NCBI RefSeq assembly: GCF_001185345.1
Contig: NZ_KQ236744.1
Span: 615,432 to 679,431, forward strand
Length of the DNA stretch: 64,000 nt
Direction of reading: 5' to 3'
Source of the DNA: Dorea sp. D27
GTDB taxonomy: Bacteria; Bacillota; Clostridia; Lachnospirales; Lachnospiraceae
Under the pieces are notes generated by a model that saw only the letters and a list, made by a program, of their open reading frames with translations, was not told the DNA's origin and did not search any database. Every line of letters starts with the position of its first letter. Position 1 is the first letter of the stretch. Below are positions 27,338-36,326 of the stretch, one piece after another. The position numbers and the translations under genes are program-made.

Positions 27338-27518
27338 GTACGGCTCGGTACGGCAAAGTCTCTTTGTGTACGCTTCTGTACGCCTGTTTTGCGTACCAGC
27401 CGTCGGTTCAGCGGCAGATTTTACACTCTGCCGTGAAATACTCCACGGTGCACACAAGCAAAATGGTTTTTAAGAATGAAATCAAAAACAGCCGTACAGG
27501 GTGTACGGCGTGTACGGC
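27338..27518. repeat. GTACGGC repeat cluster, candidate iterons
   Basis: GTACGGC occurs at 27338, 27348, 27503 and 27512, and as GCCGTAC at 27491. Related GTACGC copies are at 27368 and 27378. The cluster lies in the 510-bp gene-free gap between the small HTH gene and the 3' end of the helicase. Such spacing is typical of an iteron origin or of a cooperative operator. Confidence 0.55.
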
Positions 27519-27542
27519 AATTTTGAAGTCCATTCCTCATTT

Positions 27543-28844
27543 TTAATACGGCGGCGGATTGACCACCTCAATGCCCATGAACCCGCGCACCCGCTTGCCG
27601 CCGACATGGACGTTGTTGGTGGCCTCCACATTGTAAAGCCGCTCATTTTGTGCAAGCTCGGAGCTGACGCGGTTGGCAGACATGGGCTTCTGCGCGTTGT
27701 CGTCGCACCATCTTGTATAGGCTTCATAGATCGCCTTGGAGCTGGCTTCGCTGTCTGCCCGAAAGCGGATATAGCCCTCGGATTGCAGAAACTCGATCAC
27801 ATTGTTGCTGCTGCGCTTGACCGTCTCCATATTTTCTTTGGCTTTTCCCGAAATGCTGAACTGATAGTTGTTGCCAATCAGCCGGTGCAGCCCCTCCAGA
27901 CACCAGAGGAAGATGCCCTCCTTTTCCCGCAGCAGCTTATCCACCAGAAACGGATCGTCCGCTCTGCCTGCGGGCCGGTCTTTGGTGGTCAGCACGATCT
28001 GGCGGCGAAAGAAACCGTCGGACTTGTCGTGCAGGGCGGTGAGCGCACCGTTGCCGAAGCAAAGAAAACGCACATAGAGCTGGCTTTGGTAGCTCTGAAC
28101 ACCCTTACGCTCCATGTCCATTTTGCACTCGGAGGTCACGATGGATTTGATGTAGTTGGTCTTTGGCAGGGCGCTCATGTCCATATCGTCGTCCACCATC
28201 AGGAGCTTGTTTTCCAAGTCTGCACGGCTGAACCGGTTGCTCTCCACCTTTTGGATGCTGGTGGTATTCATGCTGTCCCCCAGCAGCGAGCGTATGACAA
28301 GACCAATGCGGCTTTTGCCCTCGCCGCCCTTGCCGATCAACATGAGCATCTTCTGCCCCTTGGTAGTCGGCAGCAGGCAGTAGCCGAGAAATTCCTGCAA
28401 GGTTGGAATGTCCTCCGGTTGCAGCAGCTCCGATAGGAATTGCAGCCACTTTTTCGGAGTGGGTGCGTCTGGATTATAAGTGACGGTGAGACGATTGTTG
28501 CAGTAGCTCCTGTCTGTGGAAAAGCTACCGTCCATGAAGTACGTTCCGTTGGCAACATGGATGCGGTCGGTTTCAATGGGCAGCGGCGGCGAATAGGCTT
28601 GCAGCTTGATGCTGGCAAGCAGATTCGCAACCGTCTTGGAAAGATTGGCGGTCAGCACGCCGGAGATTTCCTCCAGAATGAGATTCCCAATCTGCCCTTC
28701 ATCCTCAATCAGCCCGTCCACGGTGAACAGCCGCCCACGCACACATTTCATGGGGTGCTTGTCCAAAAACTGTTGACAGAACAGCACCTCGTTGATGTGC
28801 CTGCCATCGTACCACTCAGGCCACGTCTGCGGTGTCATATCCAT
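27543..28844 (-). CDS. P4/D5-type SF3 helicase (plasmid/phage primase C-terminal)
   Basis: A 433-residue replicative helicase. An N-terminal D5-N-like domain covers about residues 20-130. The P-loop ATPase has Walker A MLIGKGGEGKSRIG at about residue 167 and Walker B KLLMVDDDMD at about residue 213. A motif C-like region (RFLCFGNGAL) and a C-terminal winged helix (YEAYTRWCDDN) follow. It overlaps the end of the CHC2 primase gene by 29 bp, so primase and helicase are separate, coupled polypeptides. They indicate that the element can replicate after excision. Confidence 0.88.
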   Translation of the reverse strand: MDMTPQTWPEWYDGRHINEVLFCQQFLDKHPMKCVRGRLFTVDGLIEDEGQIGNLILEEISGVLTANLSKTVANLLASIKLQAYSPPLPIETDRIHVANGTYFMDGSFSTDRSYCNNRLTVTYNPDAPTPKKWLQFLSELLQPEDIPTLQEFLGYCLLPTTKGQKMLMLIGKGGEGKSRIGLVIRSLLGDSMNTTSIQKVESNRFSRADLENKLLMVDDDMDMSALPKTNYIKSIVTSECKMDMERKGVQSYQSQLYVRFLCFGNGALTALHDKSDGFFRRQIVLTTKDRPAGRADDPFLVDKLLREKEGIFLWCLEGLHRLIGNNYQFSISGKAKENMETVKRSSNNVIEFLQSEGYIRFRADSEASSKAIYEAYTRWCDDNAQKPMSANRVSSELAQNERLYNVEATNNVHVGGKRVRGFMGIEVVNPPPY

Positions 28845-29445
28845 CTTCCAATTCCTCCTTGTGAATTTTCTCTAACCTCCGTCGCAGCCTGTCCAGCTTT
28901 TCGTCCGCCATCTGCTGCTGAATTACTTCGGCACGTTCGTGAGAATCCCCGGCGCACAGAATATCTAAGTAATACTCTGTCCGGTCGAGTTCGTGGCAGG
29001 CTCCTACAAACCGTGCGTGAACAGGCTTGTCAGGTGACTGCGGCGCATACTGCACCTTCCAGTCCCGCAGGACACGGGCATAATCGGACAGAACAGAAAG
29101 GCACAGCCGCTCGTTTTCCCTGAGCTGCTGTGCTTCTGTTCGGATGCGCTTTGCGTGGAGCGCCGCTGCGCTGGGCGGTTTGTCCGGGGTAAGGTGAAAG
29201 TCTGCTGCCAGACGCTGCGCCGCCTCATAGAGCGGCAAGCCGAACAGCCTTGCAGCAAAGTCGATCACATCGCCGTGCTCCCCACAGGCAAAGCAATAAT
29301 AGTGGTCGTCTGCCACATACAAACTGGGATGTCGGTCGTTGTGAAACGGGCAGAGGGCCATGCCGTAGCGGTTGACTTCCACGCCGTACAGCTCCGCTGC
29401 CTCCCGGCAGCTTACGCCGTATTTGACAATTTCAAAAAGATTCAT
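28816..29445 (-). CDS. CHC2 zinc-finger primase-like protein
   Basis: A 209-residue protein with an N-terminal DnaG-type CHC2 zinc finger (CPFHNDRHPSLYVADDHYYCFACGEHGDVIDF, residues about 33-64). This is followed by a helical region without a full TOPRIM catalytic core, so priming may need a partner. Start ATG 29445 follows GGAGGAACA. It pairs with the SF3 helicase as a split primase-helicase. Confidence 0.87.
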   Translation of the reverse strand: MNLFEIVKYGVSCREAAELYGVEVNRYGMALCPFHNDRHPSLYVADDHYYCFACGEHGDVIDFAARLFGLPLYEAAQRLAADFHLTPDKPPSAAALHAKRIRTEAQQLRENERLCLSVLSDYARVLRDWKVQYAPQSPDKPVHARFVGACHELDRTEYYLDILCAGDSHERAEVIQQQMADEKLDRLRRRLEKIHKEELEDGYDTADVA

Positions 29446-29464
29446 TGTTCCTCCATTTCTGCGC

Positions 29465-29502
29465 AAAAAACGGCGGCCTGCCCATTGAGGGGCAAGCCGC
29501 CG
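29465..29502 (-). terminator. Terminator after recombinase B (minus strand)
   Basis: Stem CGGCGGC / GCCGCCG (29471-29502) with an inner GCCC/GGGC pair is followed on the minus strand by GTTTTTTG. It separates the recombinase transcript from the primase/helicase genes. Confidence 0.85.
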
Positions 29503-29515
29503 GTTGCGTCTTATC

Positions 29516-31558
29516 TTATGCTGATTTCGTTTCTTTTTCGTTCTTAGCTTCTCGTAGAGCTTTCTTCCGTGCGCCCTGCCGCTTGATCTGTGCTGCATAC
29601 CGACAATCGTCACTGCAATATTTCACATCTGACCTTGTTGTGATAAACTCCTTGCCGCAGTTTTCGCAGGTACACGCCCGGCTGCGGCTCTCTGCCGCCT
29701 CCTGCCGGTAGAATTTTGCCCGGCAGTTGGGACCGCAGAACAGGGTGTTCGTCCGTTTGGATGCAAATTCCTGCCCGCAGCACTTGCAGGTCAGCATGAA
29801 AGGCTGACCGACAGCGTGTTCACCAGCCTTGATTTTCTGATACCGTTCCCGGCTTTTAATGCGATGTCGCTTGAGCTGCTCCTGCCGCTTGATTTCTTCC
29901 TCGGTCAGCTCCGGTGCGGGAAGCTCAAACTGCCCGATAAAGCGAAGGTGGATCTCCACCTCCTGCACCCGGTCACCGTCGATACGCTCCGGGGCGTAGA
30001 CGATGATTTTCTCAATAAACTCGTTGATCATGGGTGTAGTCAGCTCGGAGAAGTCCGTGTACTTCCTTGCCAGCTCCAGAAACTGCTCCACACGGGCGGC
30101 GTCCTCCGCAAAAGCGGACAGCTTTTCTTCTGCTTCTGCGACAGAGGCTTGCAGCGCTTTCTGCTCGGCTTCGTAATCTGCCAGCAGACTGTCAAAGCGT
30201 TCATCGGTAATACGACCGACGGCAAAGGATTCATAGAGCTTTTTGATGATAGTATCCAGCTCGGAAATCCGCTTTTTCTCCTTGTTCAGCTTCCGCTTGG
30301 CGTCCTTGGCCGCTTCCGCCTGCTGAAGCTGGGAGGCGGAGCGCACCTTTTCCATGAACGCCGCCTGATTGGAAATTGCAAAGGTGCTGACCGTGCGGAT
30401 GGTGTCCAGAATCAGTGTGCGCAGGGCCTTGGTCGTGATATAGTGGCCGCAGCAGGCGGCAGTTCTTTTCTGACGGGCAAGGGTATAGGAAGAACAATCG
30501 AAGAAGTCGGATGGGTACGGATTATTCTCCGTGCCGCCTTTGGAGCGGTGATTATACATCTTCTCGCCGCAGTCGGCACAGTACAAAAGGCCAGTCAGCG
30601 GATTCGCTTCACCCAGCGTGTCGATGCGCTTGGGCGTCTTGCGGAGCTTTTGCGCAAGCTCCCATGTTTCCCTGTCCACAATGGCCTCGTGGGTATCCTC
30701 AAAGATCAGCCAGTCCTCCTTTGGATTCATCACGGCGTTTTTATCCTTGTAGGACTGCTTGTGGGAACGGAAATTCACCGTATGCCCCATATACTCCGGC
30801 TTGGAGAGGATCTGTCCCACGACATAGCCGCTCCAGTTATACGGGTTGGAAAATTCCTCTTTGCTTTTCCAGATGCCCTTGCCCTGCTTGCCGAAGTACA
30901 CGGCAGGCGTCTCCACCTTATCCTCAAAGAGGATGCGGGCAATATCGTAGGGGCCTTTGCCCTCAATGGTCAAACGGAAGATACGCCGCACCACGGCGGC
31001 AGCTTCTTCGTCGATCAGCCAATGGTATTTGTTTTCCGGGTCTTTCTTGTAGCCATAGATAGCACAGTTGGTAGTGGGCTTGCCGGATTCGCCCTTGACG
31101 CGGATGGCGGTTTTCTGCTTGCGGCTCAGGTCGCGCAGATACCACTCGTTCATGATATTGAGGAAGGGGGCAAACTCATTGCTGTTCTGGTCGTCGCTGT
31201 CCACGCTGTTGGCAATGGCGACAAAGTGGACGCCGTGCTGCCGGAAGAATACCTCCGTGTAAAAGCCGGTTTGCAGATAGTCGCGCCCCGCCCGGCTCAT
31301 ATCTTTGACGATCACATGGGCAACCTTGCCTGCCTCAATATCCGCGATAAGCTGTTTCCATGCCGGACGCTCGAAATTGCCGCCGCTCCAGCCGTCGTCC
31401 GTATAGTGCCGACAGTTGGTGTAGCCTCTCTGCTGGGCATAGCTTTCGAGATATTTTTTCTGATTCACGATGGAATTGCTATCCCCGGCGTTGTCATCGT
31501 CACGGGACAGCCGCTCATAGAGAGCGGTAATTTTGCTTTCAGCCTGTTTCACGCTCAT
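29516..31558 (-). CDS. Large serine recombinase B with zinc-ribbon C-terminal extension
   Basis: A 680-residue integrase of element B. The resolvase domain has catalytic Ser18 (ALYERLSRDDD), VKDMSRAGRDYLQTGFYTE, and FDCSSYTLARQKRTAACCGHYI as the central zinc-ribbon half. A coiled coil and a C-terminal region then carry two additional Cys4 knuckles: CKCCGQEFASKRTNTLFCGPNC and CENCGKEFITTRSDVKYCSDDC. The protein is about 120 residues longer than recombinase A, and the extra length is this zinc-finger tail. Its start overlaps the TnpW stop by 4 bp (ATGA). Confidence 0.93.
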   Translation of the reverse strand: MSVKQAESKITALYERLSRDDDNAGDSNSIVNQKKYLESYAQQRGYTNCRHYTDDGWSGGNFERPAWKQLIADIEAGKVAHVIVKDMSRAGRDYLQTGFYTEVFFRQHGVHFVAIANSVDSDDQNSNEFAPFLNIMNEWYLRDLSRKQKTAIRVKGESGKPTTNCAIYGYKKDPENKYHWLIDEEAAAVVRRIFRLTIEGKGPYDIARILFEDKVETPAVYFGKQGKGIWKSKEEFSNPYNWSGYVVGQILSKPEYMGHTVNFRSHKQSYKDKNAVMNPKEDWLIFEDTHEAIVDRETWELAQKLRKTPKRIDTLGEANPLTGLLYCADCGEKMYNHRSKGGTENNPYPSDFFDCSSYTLARQKRTAACCGHYITTKALRTLILDTIRTVSTFAISNQAAFMEKVRSASQLQQAEAAKDAKRKLNKEKKRISELDTIIKKLYESFAVGRITDERFDSLLADYEAEQKALQASVAEAEEKLSAFAEDAARVEQFLELARKYTDFSELTTPMINEFIEKIIVYAPERIDGDRVQEVEIHLRFIGQFELPAPELTEEEIKRQEQLKRHRIKSRERYQKIKAGEHAVGQPFMLTCKCCGQEFASKRTNTLFCGPNCRAKFYRQEAAESRSRACTCENCGKEFITTRSDVKYCSDDCRYAAQIKRQGARKKALREAKNEKETKSA

Positions 31559-31857
31559 GATGCGCTCCTTTCAGACTGTCGGCTCATTTGTGGTGCCTCC
31601 ATTATACCATAGGTTCCGTCGTTTGTAACCATATCATTGCGTACAATCCGCAAAATTTTATCCTCCATAGTCTCGCCGCCGTTTTCGTTGAACACAACTC
31701 TGACCTTGTAGGTTGTACCGCCAATCCGGCGGATGATAAACTGTTCTCGTTTGTTCTGCTCCATAGGCATCCTCCTTGCGCGATTGGTTGGTTTTTGATA
31801 TAATGTGTTTGGTTCCGTTGGCTGTAAGCCAACCGTGGCTTTCTGTTGGTTTTCCAT
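31555..31857 (-). CDS. TnpW-type transposon protein
   Basis: A 100-residue protein with core RREQFIIRRIGGTTYKVRVVFNENGGETMEDKILRIVRNDM, typical of TnpW. GGAGGATATGGAAC precedes ATG 31857. It is coupled to recombinase B through an ATGA overlap. The minus-strand frame stays open for another 1 kb upstream, but that extension is antisense to the sigma-like gene and is not believed. Confidence 0.8.
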   Translation of the reverse strand: MENQQKATVGLQPTEPNTLYQKPTNRARRMPMEQNKREQFIIRRIGGTTYKVRVVFNENGGETMEDKILRIVRNDMVTNDGTYGIMEAPQMSRQSERSAS

Positions 31858-32013
31858 GTTCCATATCCTCCTTTTCTTCGTTGATGGCTTTGAGAAGTAA
31901 CCTGTGTAATTTGCGTCAAGATTACTTTCTCTACTAATAGGAGAAATACAGGGTGTAAATCGGAACTGTTTTTGAAAAAAAGAAAAATATTTTTTCGGGG
32001 AGGTGAAGCTGTC

Positions 32014-32946
32014 ATGGAACCGTGGGAGGATGAACTGCTGTGGGATGATGATTTTTCCGATGAGGAAGAAGTTGCCGAGGAGCAAATAGAGGAAACCGGT
32101 CTTAAAATGGATGAGGACAGCTTTGCCGATTGGGAGGATGCGTCTGACGGTGCGCCGGTGGACGAGACGCTGGAGGAGGCGCTTGCAGAGGAACGTACGC
32201 TGGAGCTGGAAAGCGAGCTGGAGCAGGACGAACACCCCAGAGACTATAATGCCGAGCTGGAGGACGAGGAGGAAGAAGCGGCGCCCACCAGTGAGAAGCG
32301 GCTCAAGCGTGAAATTCGCGCAGAGGCTCTGCGGCGGCTGGAGGAAGCAGCCCGGACAGAATCCGACTTTCTGACTGTAGTAGACGAGTGGAATAAGCTG
32401 GACAGGAACCGGGAGCGCCGGGAACGTGACTATGAGAACCTGCGTGGGGATGTGCCGTTGGAGTTTCAGGCGGTACCTGATCCGAAGATCGCCCCGCTGT
32501 GGATGAATCTGCCGAGGTTCCGCCAGCTCTGTCAGGGAAACTTTCTCGACATCATCTTCTCCTGTCCATACGAGCTGCACGAGCTGACTGCGAACCGTTT
32601 TCTCTCCAAGCTTTTTTTCGCCCTCAGCGATGAGCAGAAGGAGGTGCTGTATTACCTGTTCGTCAAGCAATACAGCACCACAAGGCTTGCCGCCATCCGA
32701 GGGCAGTCCGACCGAAATATCCGAAAGCTGCGGATGACCATTCAGAAAAAGCTGCAAAAGCGGATGTATGAGCATCTGAGCGAAAAGCTGGAAAACGATC
32801 ATAGCTTTACGCTGCGGGAGCGCGAGTTCATGGAGGAATATGAAGCGCTGCTGCAAACCATGGGCAAGGATGCCGTGATCCGCAGGGAGAATAAAACGAA
32901 GCCGAGAAAAAAGAAAGCCGCCCTTGACGATGCCAAGGACGGTTGA
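32014..32946 (+). CDS. Sigma-70 region-4-like regulator with acidic N-terminus
   Basis: A 310-residue protein. About 110 residues of strongly acidic sequence (Glu/Asp) are followed by a basic helical region. The sigma-type HTH is FFALSDEQKEVLYYLFVKQYSTTRLAAIRGQSDRNIRKLRMTIQKKL, at about residues 205-255. ATG 32014 follows GGGGAGGTGAAGCTG. It is divergent from TnpW/recombinase B and leads a three-gene plus-strand operon. The acidic tail could autoinhibit DNA binding. It is likely an element-specific transcription regulator. Confidence 0.72.
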   Translation: MEPWEDELLWDDDFSDEEEVAEEQIEETGLKMDEDSFADWEDASDGAPVDETLEEALAEERTLELESELEQDEHPRDYNAELEDEEEEAAPTSEKRLKREIRAEALRRLEEAARTESDFLTVVDEWNKLDRNRERRERDYENLRGDVPLEFQAVPDPKIAPLWMNLPRFRQLCQGNFLDIIFSCPYELHELTANRFLSKLFFALSDEQKEVLYYLFVKQYSTTRLAAIRGQSDRNIRKLRMTIQKKLQKRMYEHLSEKLENDHSFTLREREFMEEYEALLQTMGKDAVIRRENKTKPRKKKAALDDAKDG

Positions 32947-33002
32947 TACAATGGTAATATGGTTAATATATAGATGGATTACGAATTGAGAGGAACAGCG
33001 TC

Positions 33003-33923
33003 ATGAACAATCTGTTTGCGCAGTCCCGTTCCCATTGGGTGCGGTATGACCGCTATGAGATCAAGACCGGCAAGGACGGAAAACGCTATATTACGCCGGA
33101 AAAGGCGGCAAAGCCCGACATCTATAACCCGCTGAAGGATTCCTCCGAGATGGTGCTGGAAGCACTGAATGTTGGTATGCTGATGATGAACCGCAGTCCG
33201 GAGGACGAGGTGGAAAAGGCAGTTTTGGCTTTTGTGACCCATTACGGTCTGTTGGGGCTGATGACGGCACTGCCCACCACGCCGTCGTTTATGGACTACG
33301 AGGCGGTTTATCTGCCGAAGAATCACTTCATCAAGGAAGAAAGCATGGCGACAGAGGATTATCTTGCTCTGTTCTATCCCTTCGACAAATTGGATGTGGT
33401 GAAAAAGGGCGTGGAATCCAGTTGGAATGTTTCCGGGGATAATATGATGATTGCCCTGACCATGACCTTTATGGATGAGCCAATGGCGAAGAACATGAGC
33501 TTCCAGCGGGAATATGCCGAGCCGTATGATTGGGTTGCCCAGCAGTTCAAGGATTGGGCGTTCACGCTGACCACCTCTATTCTGTACTATAACGACTACG
33601 ACAGCATTGACGAGGATACAAGAAATCTTTACCGCAAGGCCATGGCTGCCTTCGGCGGCATTGCGCCTACCTATCATATTGAACTGCTGGACAAGCCCAC
33701 CATCTATTGGGACTTTCATTCCCTGCTGCTGGGCGTGCAGATGATGTTCAGCTTTATGCTGGTGGACGACGCAAAACCCTTGCGGCTGTGCAAGCACTGC
33801 CAGAAGGTGTTCCTCGGCAGTCGGGCCAATTCCGCATTTTGCAGCGCCCGGTGCAAGAATCAGTATAATGTTTATAAGAGCAGGGGAAAGAATAAGGGAC
33901 AGGACGGTGAGAATGATGATTGA
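33003..33923 (+). CDS. DUF6076-like protein with C-terminal zinc-ribbon
   Basis: A 306-residue soluble protein with no recognised enzyme motif. The C-terminus LCKHCQKVFLGSRANSAFCSARCKNQYNVYKSRGK is a C4 zinc-ribbon of the CGNRCF/CxxC type followed by a basic stretch. The same knuckle recurs in recombinase B and the Cys-rich VLP proteins. It is middle gene of the sigma-like/DUF6076/AlbA_2 operon and overlaps the next start by 11 bp. Function unknown. Confidence 0.7.
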   Translation: MNNLFAQSRSHWVRYDRYEIKTGKDGKRYITPEKAAKPDIYNPLKDSSEMVLEALNVGMLMMNRSPEDEVEKAVLAFVTHYGLLGLMTALPTTPSFMDYEAVYLPKNHFIKEESMATEDYLALFYPFDKLDVVKKGVESSWNVSGDNMMIALTMTFMDEPMAKNMSFQREYAEPYDWVAQQFKDWAFTLTTSILYYNDYDSIDEDTRNLYRKAMAAFGGIAPTYHIELLDKPTIYWDFHSLLLGVQMMFSFMLVDDAKPLRLCKHCQKVFLGSRANSAFCSARCKNQYNVYKSRGKNKGQDGENDD

Positions 33924-35352
33924 CCGCTGGATTGCAGAAGCGACCGAATGTGATTTCAAGGTCGCGCTGGAGGTAAAGAAGCCGAAAAGCTGGCTCAAAA
34001 GCGTCAGTGCCTTTGCAAATGGCATTGGAGGCACGCTGTTTTTTGGTATTGATAATGACAGAAATGTTGTCGGCTTAGCTGACGCGCAGACCGATGCAGA
34101 GGCAATCAGCCGGTTGATTAAAGAGCGTATCACGCCTTATCCGAGTTTTGTCCTCGCACCGGAGCGGGAGGACGGCAAGGACATTCTTGTGCTGTCTGTG
34201 TTCGCAGGGCGCTCCACACCGTATTACTACAAAGCAGACGGCGTTATGGAGGCGTATATCCGCATCGGCAATGAAAGCGTGATTGCTCCGTCCTATGCGC
34301 TGAACCAGCTGATTCTCAAGGGGATGCACCGCACCTATGACGAACTGGTTTCCGAGTATGATTTCAAGGATTACGCTTTTTCCAAGCTGCGCGAACGGTA
34401 TAAGGCTTGGACGGGCAACAGCATGGAAGAAAAGCTGTTCGATTCCTTCGATATGCGGGACGAACACGGCAAGCTGACCAATGCAGGCGCCTTGCTTGCA
34501 GACGATTCTCCCATCCGGCATTCCCGCCTGTTCTGCACACGCTGGAACGGCCTTGATAAAAGCGGCGGTATGGTAGATGCACTTGACAGCGCGGAATACT
34601 CTGGCAGCTTGATCATTCTGCTCAATGAGGGTGTCAGTTTTGTTAAGCGGAATATGAAAACACGCTGGAAGAAAACCGCCGATTCTCGTGTTGAGATGCC
34701 CGACTACTGCGAGCGGAGCGTTTTTGAGGCGCTTGTCAATGCGCTGATCCATCGGGATTATCTGATTTTGGGTAGCGAGGTTCACATCGATATTTATGAT
34801 GACCGTCTTACTATCCATTCTCCCGGTGGTATGGCAGACGGAACACGGATACAGGAGCGGGATCTGTCCAGCATTTCCTCTACGCGCCGCAATCCCGTCC
34901 TTGCAGATATTTTCGGACGATTGGGCTATATGGAGCGGCAAGGCAGCGGCTTTAAGAAAATCACGGAAACCTACCGTGCCGCTCACAATTACCGCGATGA
35001 GCTGGAGCCTAAATTCTATTCGGATGCCAGTTCTTTTCAAGTTACGCTCTATAATCTGAATTACGGAACTGCGGCAACCGCAAACAAGGTTACGATCGAG
35101 AACGAAAATGTTGCGATTGAGGTTGCGATTGACCGGCTGAACGCAAGCCAAGGCACGATTGCAAAGGCAAAAGCGGTATTTGCAAATATGGGCGCTGATG
35201 GCGTCTTTGGCCGATCTGACATCGCTGCTATCACAAAGGATTCTGTTACTGCCGCAGGGAATCTCATTACAAAACTGAAAAATGCGGATTTGATTGAGCC
35301 TGTCAGCGGCTTTGGAAAGGGCAAATACAAGTTTATAGCACCAAAAGAATAA
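33913..35352 (+). CDS. AlbA_2/Schlafen-like ATP-binding protein
   Basis: A 479-residue protein from ATG 33913. The N-terminal AlbA_2 (Schlafen-type) domain (ECDFKVALEVKKPKSWLKSVSAFANGIGGTLFFGIDNDRNVVGL) is followed by a HATPase_c_4-like region (VFEALVNALIHRDYLILGSEVHIDIYDDRLTIHSPGG). A winged-helix tail (FGRSDIAAITKDSVTAAGNLITKLKNADLI) follows. Members are described as RecG-like or RNA-binding regulators; some relatives act in stress or phage defence. It ends at a bidirectional terminator. Confidence 0.8.
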   Translation: MMIDRWIAEATECDFKVALEVKKPKSWLKSVSAFANGIGGTLFFGIDNDRNVVGLADAQTDAEAISRLIKERITPYPSFVLAPEREDGKDILVLSVFAGRSTPYYYKADGVMEAYIRIGNESVIAPSYALNQLILKGMHRTYDELVSEYDFKDYAFSKLRERYKAWTGNSMEEKLFDSFDMRDEHGKLTNAGALLADDSPIRHSRLFCTRWNGLDKSGGMVDALDSAEYSGSLIILLNEGVSFVKRNMKTRWKKTADSRVEMPDYCERSVFEALVNALIHRDYLILGSEVHIDIYDDRLTIHSPGGMADGTRIQERDLSSISSTRRNPVLADIFGRLGYMERQGSGFKKITETYRAAHNYRDELEPKFYSDASSFQVTLYNLNYGTAATANKVTIENENVAIEVAIDRLNASQGTIAKAKAVFANMGADGVFGRSDIAAITKDSVTAAGNLITKLKNADLIEPVSGFGKGKYKFIAPKE

Positions 35353-35356
35353 AGAT

Positions 35357-35394
35357 AATGCCCGTTATCGGTCATACAGCCAATAACGGGCATT
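35357..35394. terminator. Bidirectional terminator
   Basis: The perfect 12-bp stem AATGCCCGTTAT / ATAACGGGCATT separates the convergent AlbA_2 gene and tnpV. Confidence 0.85.
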
Positions 35395-35396
35395 TG

Positions 35397-35768
35397 TCAT
35401 TCATATACAAGCTCGGTCAAAACGATTTCCTCCGCACGATTGCGGATGCTGTTCATGCGGCGCACCCATTCCATTTGATCGGCGGCTTTGAGCGCTTCGG
35501 TCACATCTTCCTGCCTTGCCATATCGGAAACGATGATTTCCATACGCTCATTGCAGGCTTGGTCGATCTCGGCAAGGTGCCGATGCAGCGTTCCGCTTGT
35601 GAGCAGGTTTGCATAGAGAACAGGACGATGTTCTTTCAGATAATTGCGGCGCATACGCCCGTACTTGCCGATTTGGTATTCTGGTTCGTCCGGCAGCGCA
35701 AGGTTTGGGATAAGATAATCGCCCTCCTGACGGTAAGTGCCGCCCATTTCTTCAAATAGAGACTTCAT
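35397..35768 (-). CDS. TnpV-type transposon protein
   Basis: A 123-residue protein: MKSLFEEMGGTYRQEGDYLIPNL followed by IGKYGRMRRNYLKEHRPVLYANLLTSGTLHRHL and the C-terminal EEIVLTELVYE. This is the pattern of TnpV of Tn4451-like elements. It is the last gene before the proposed right end of element B. Family function unknown; it probably accompanies recombinase-mediated movement. Confidence 0.88.
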   Translation of the reverse strand: MKSLFEEMGGTYRQEGDYLIPNLALPDEPEYQIGKYGRMRRNYLKEHRPVLYANLLTSGTLHRHLAEIDQACNERMEIIVSDMARQEDVTEALKAADQMEWVRRMNSIRNRAEEIVLTELVYE

Positions 35769-35796
35769 AAGAATCAGCTCCTTTTTGTGTTGATTT

Positions 35797-36003
<207 letters not shown>

Positions 36004-36077
36004 TTACTTCTCCTTTCTGTTCAGGCAGCCAAGTAAACGGTTGCCCTTATTATAACGCTCCGGTTTCGATTTTTCAG

Positions 36078-36326
36078 CTATGTCTCTGATTCTTTTTCCC
36101 GCAAATCCTTCTCCATCAGCCGCTTTAATTTCTTCACGATCCCTTCCGAGCCTTTTTCCGCAAAGTGGGGAATGACCGTGTAGACAGTATTCCCCTCAAA
36201 GAAGGGATAGCTGCTGCCGCCAAGGTCAAAGTAAAACGCCCCGTCCCTGAAATGCTGCTCCATCCGTTCCCCCACGGCAGGATCAAAGTCTTTCAGCAGT
36301 TCATACAGCTTTTGTTCATCGGTCAT
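36078..36326 (-). CDS. Small ICE-associated acidic protein, unknown
   Basis: An 82-residue protein (MTDEQKLYELLKDFDPAVGERMEQHFRDGAFYFDLGGSSYPFFEGNTVY...) starting at 36326 after GGAGGGACGCCA; an upstream in-frame ATG at 36347 lacks a site. It follows the RepA_N gene with an 11-bp overlap, and is upstream of the interrupted recombinase. Similar small genes accompany RepA_N in clostridial integrative elements. No function can be assigned. Confidence 0.6.
   Translation of the reverse strand: MTDEQKLYELLKDFDPAVGERMEQHFRDGAFYFDLGGSSYPFFEGNTVYTVIPHFAEKGSEGIVKKLKRLMEKDLREKESET

Noticed and set aside
31858..32856. Long minus-strand reading frame upstream of TnpW
   Set aside because: It is antisense to the sigma-like gene, has no ribosome site at its far start, and only its last 100 codons match TnpW.
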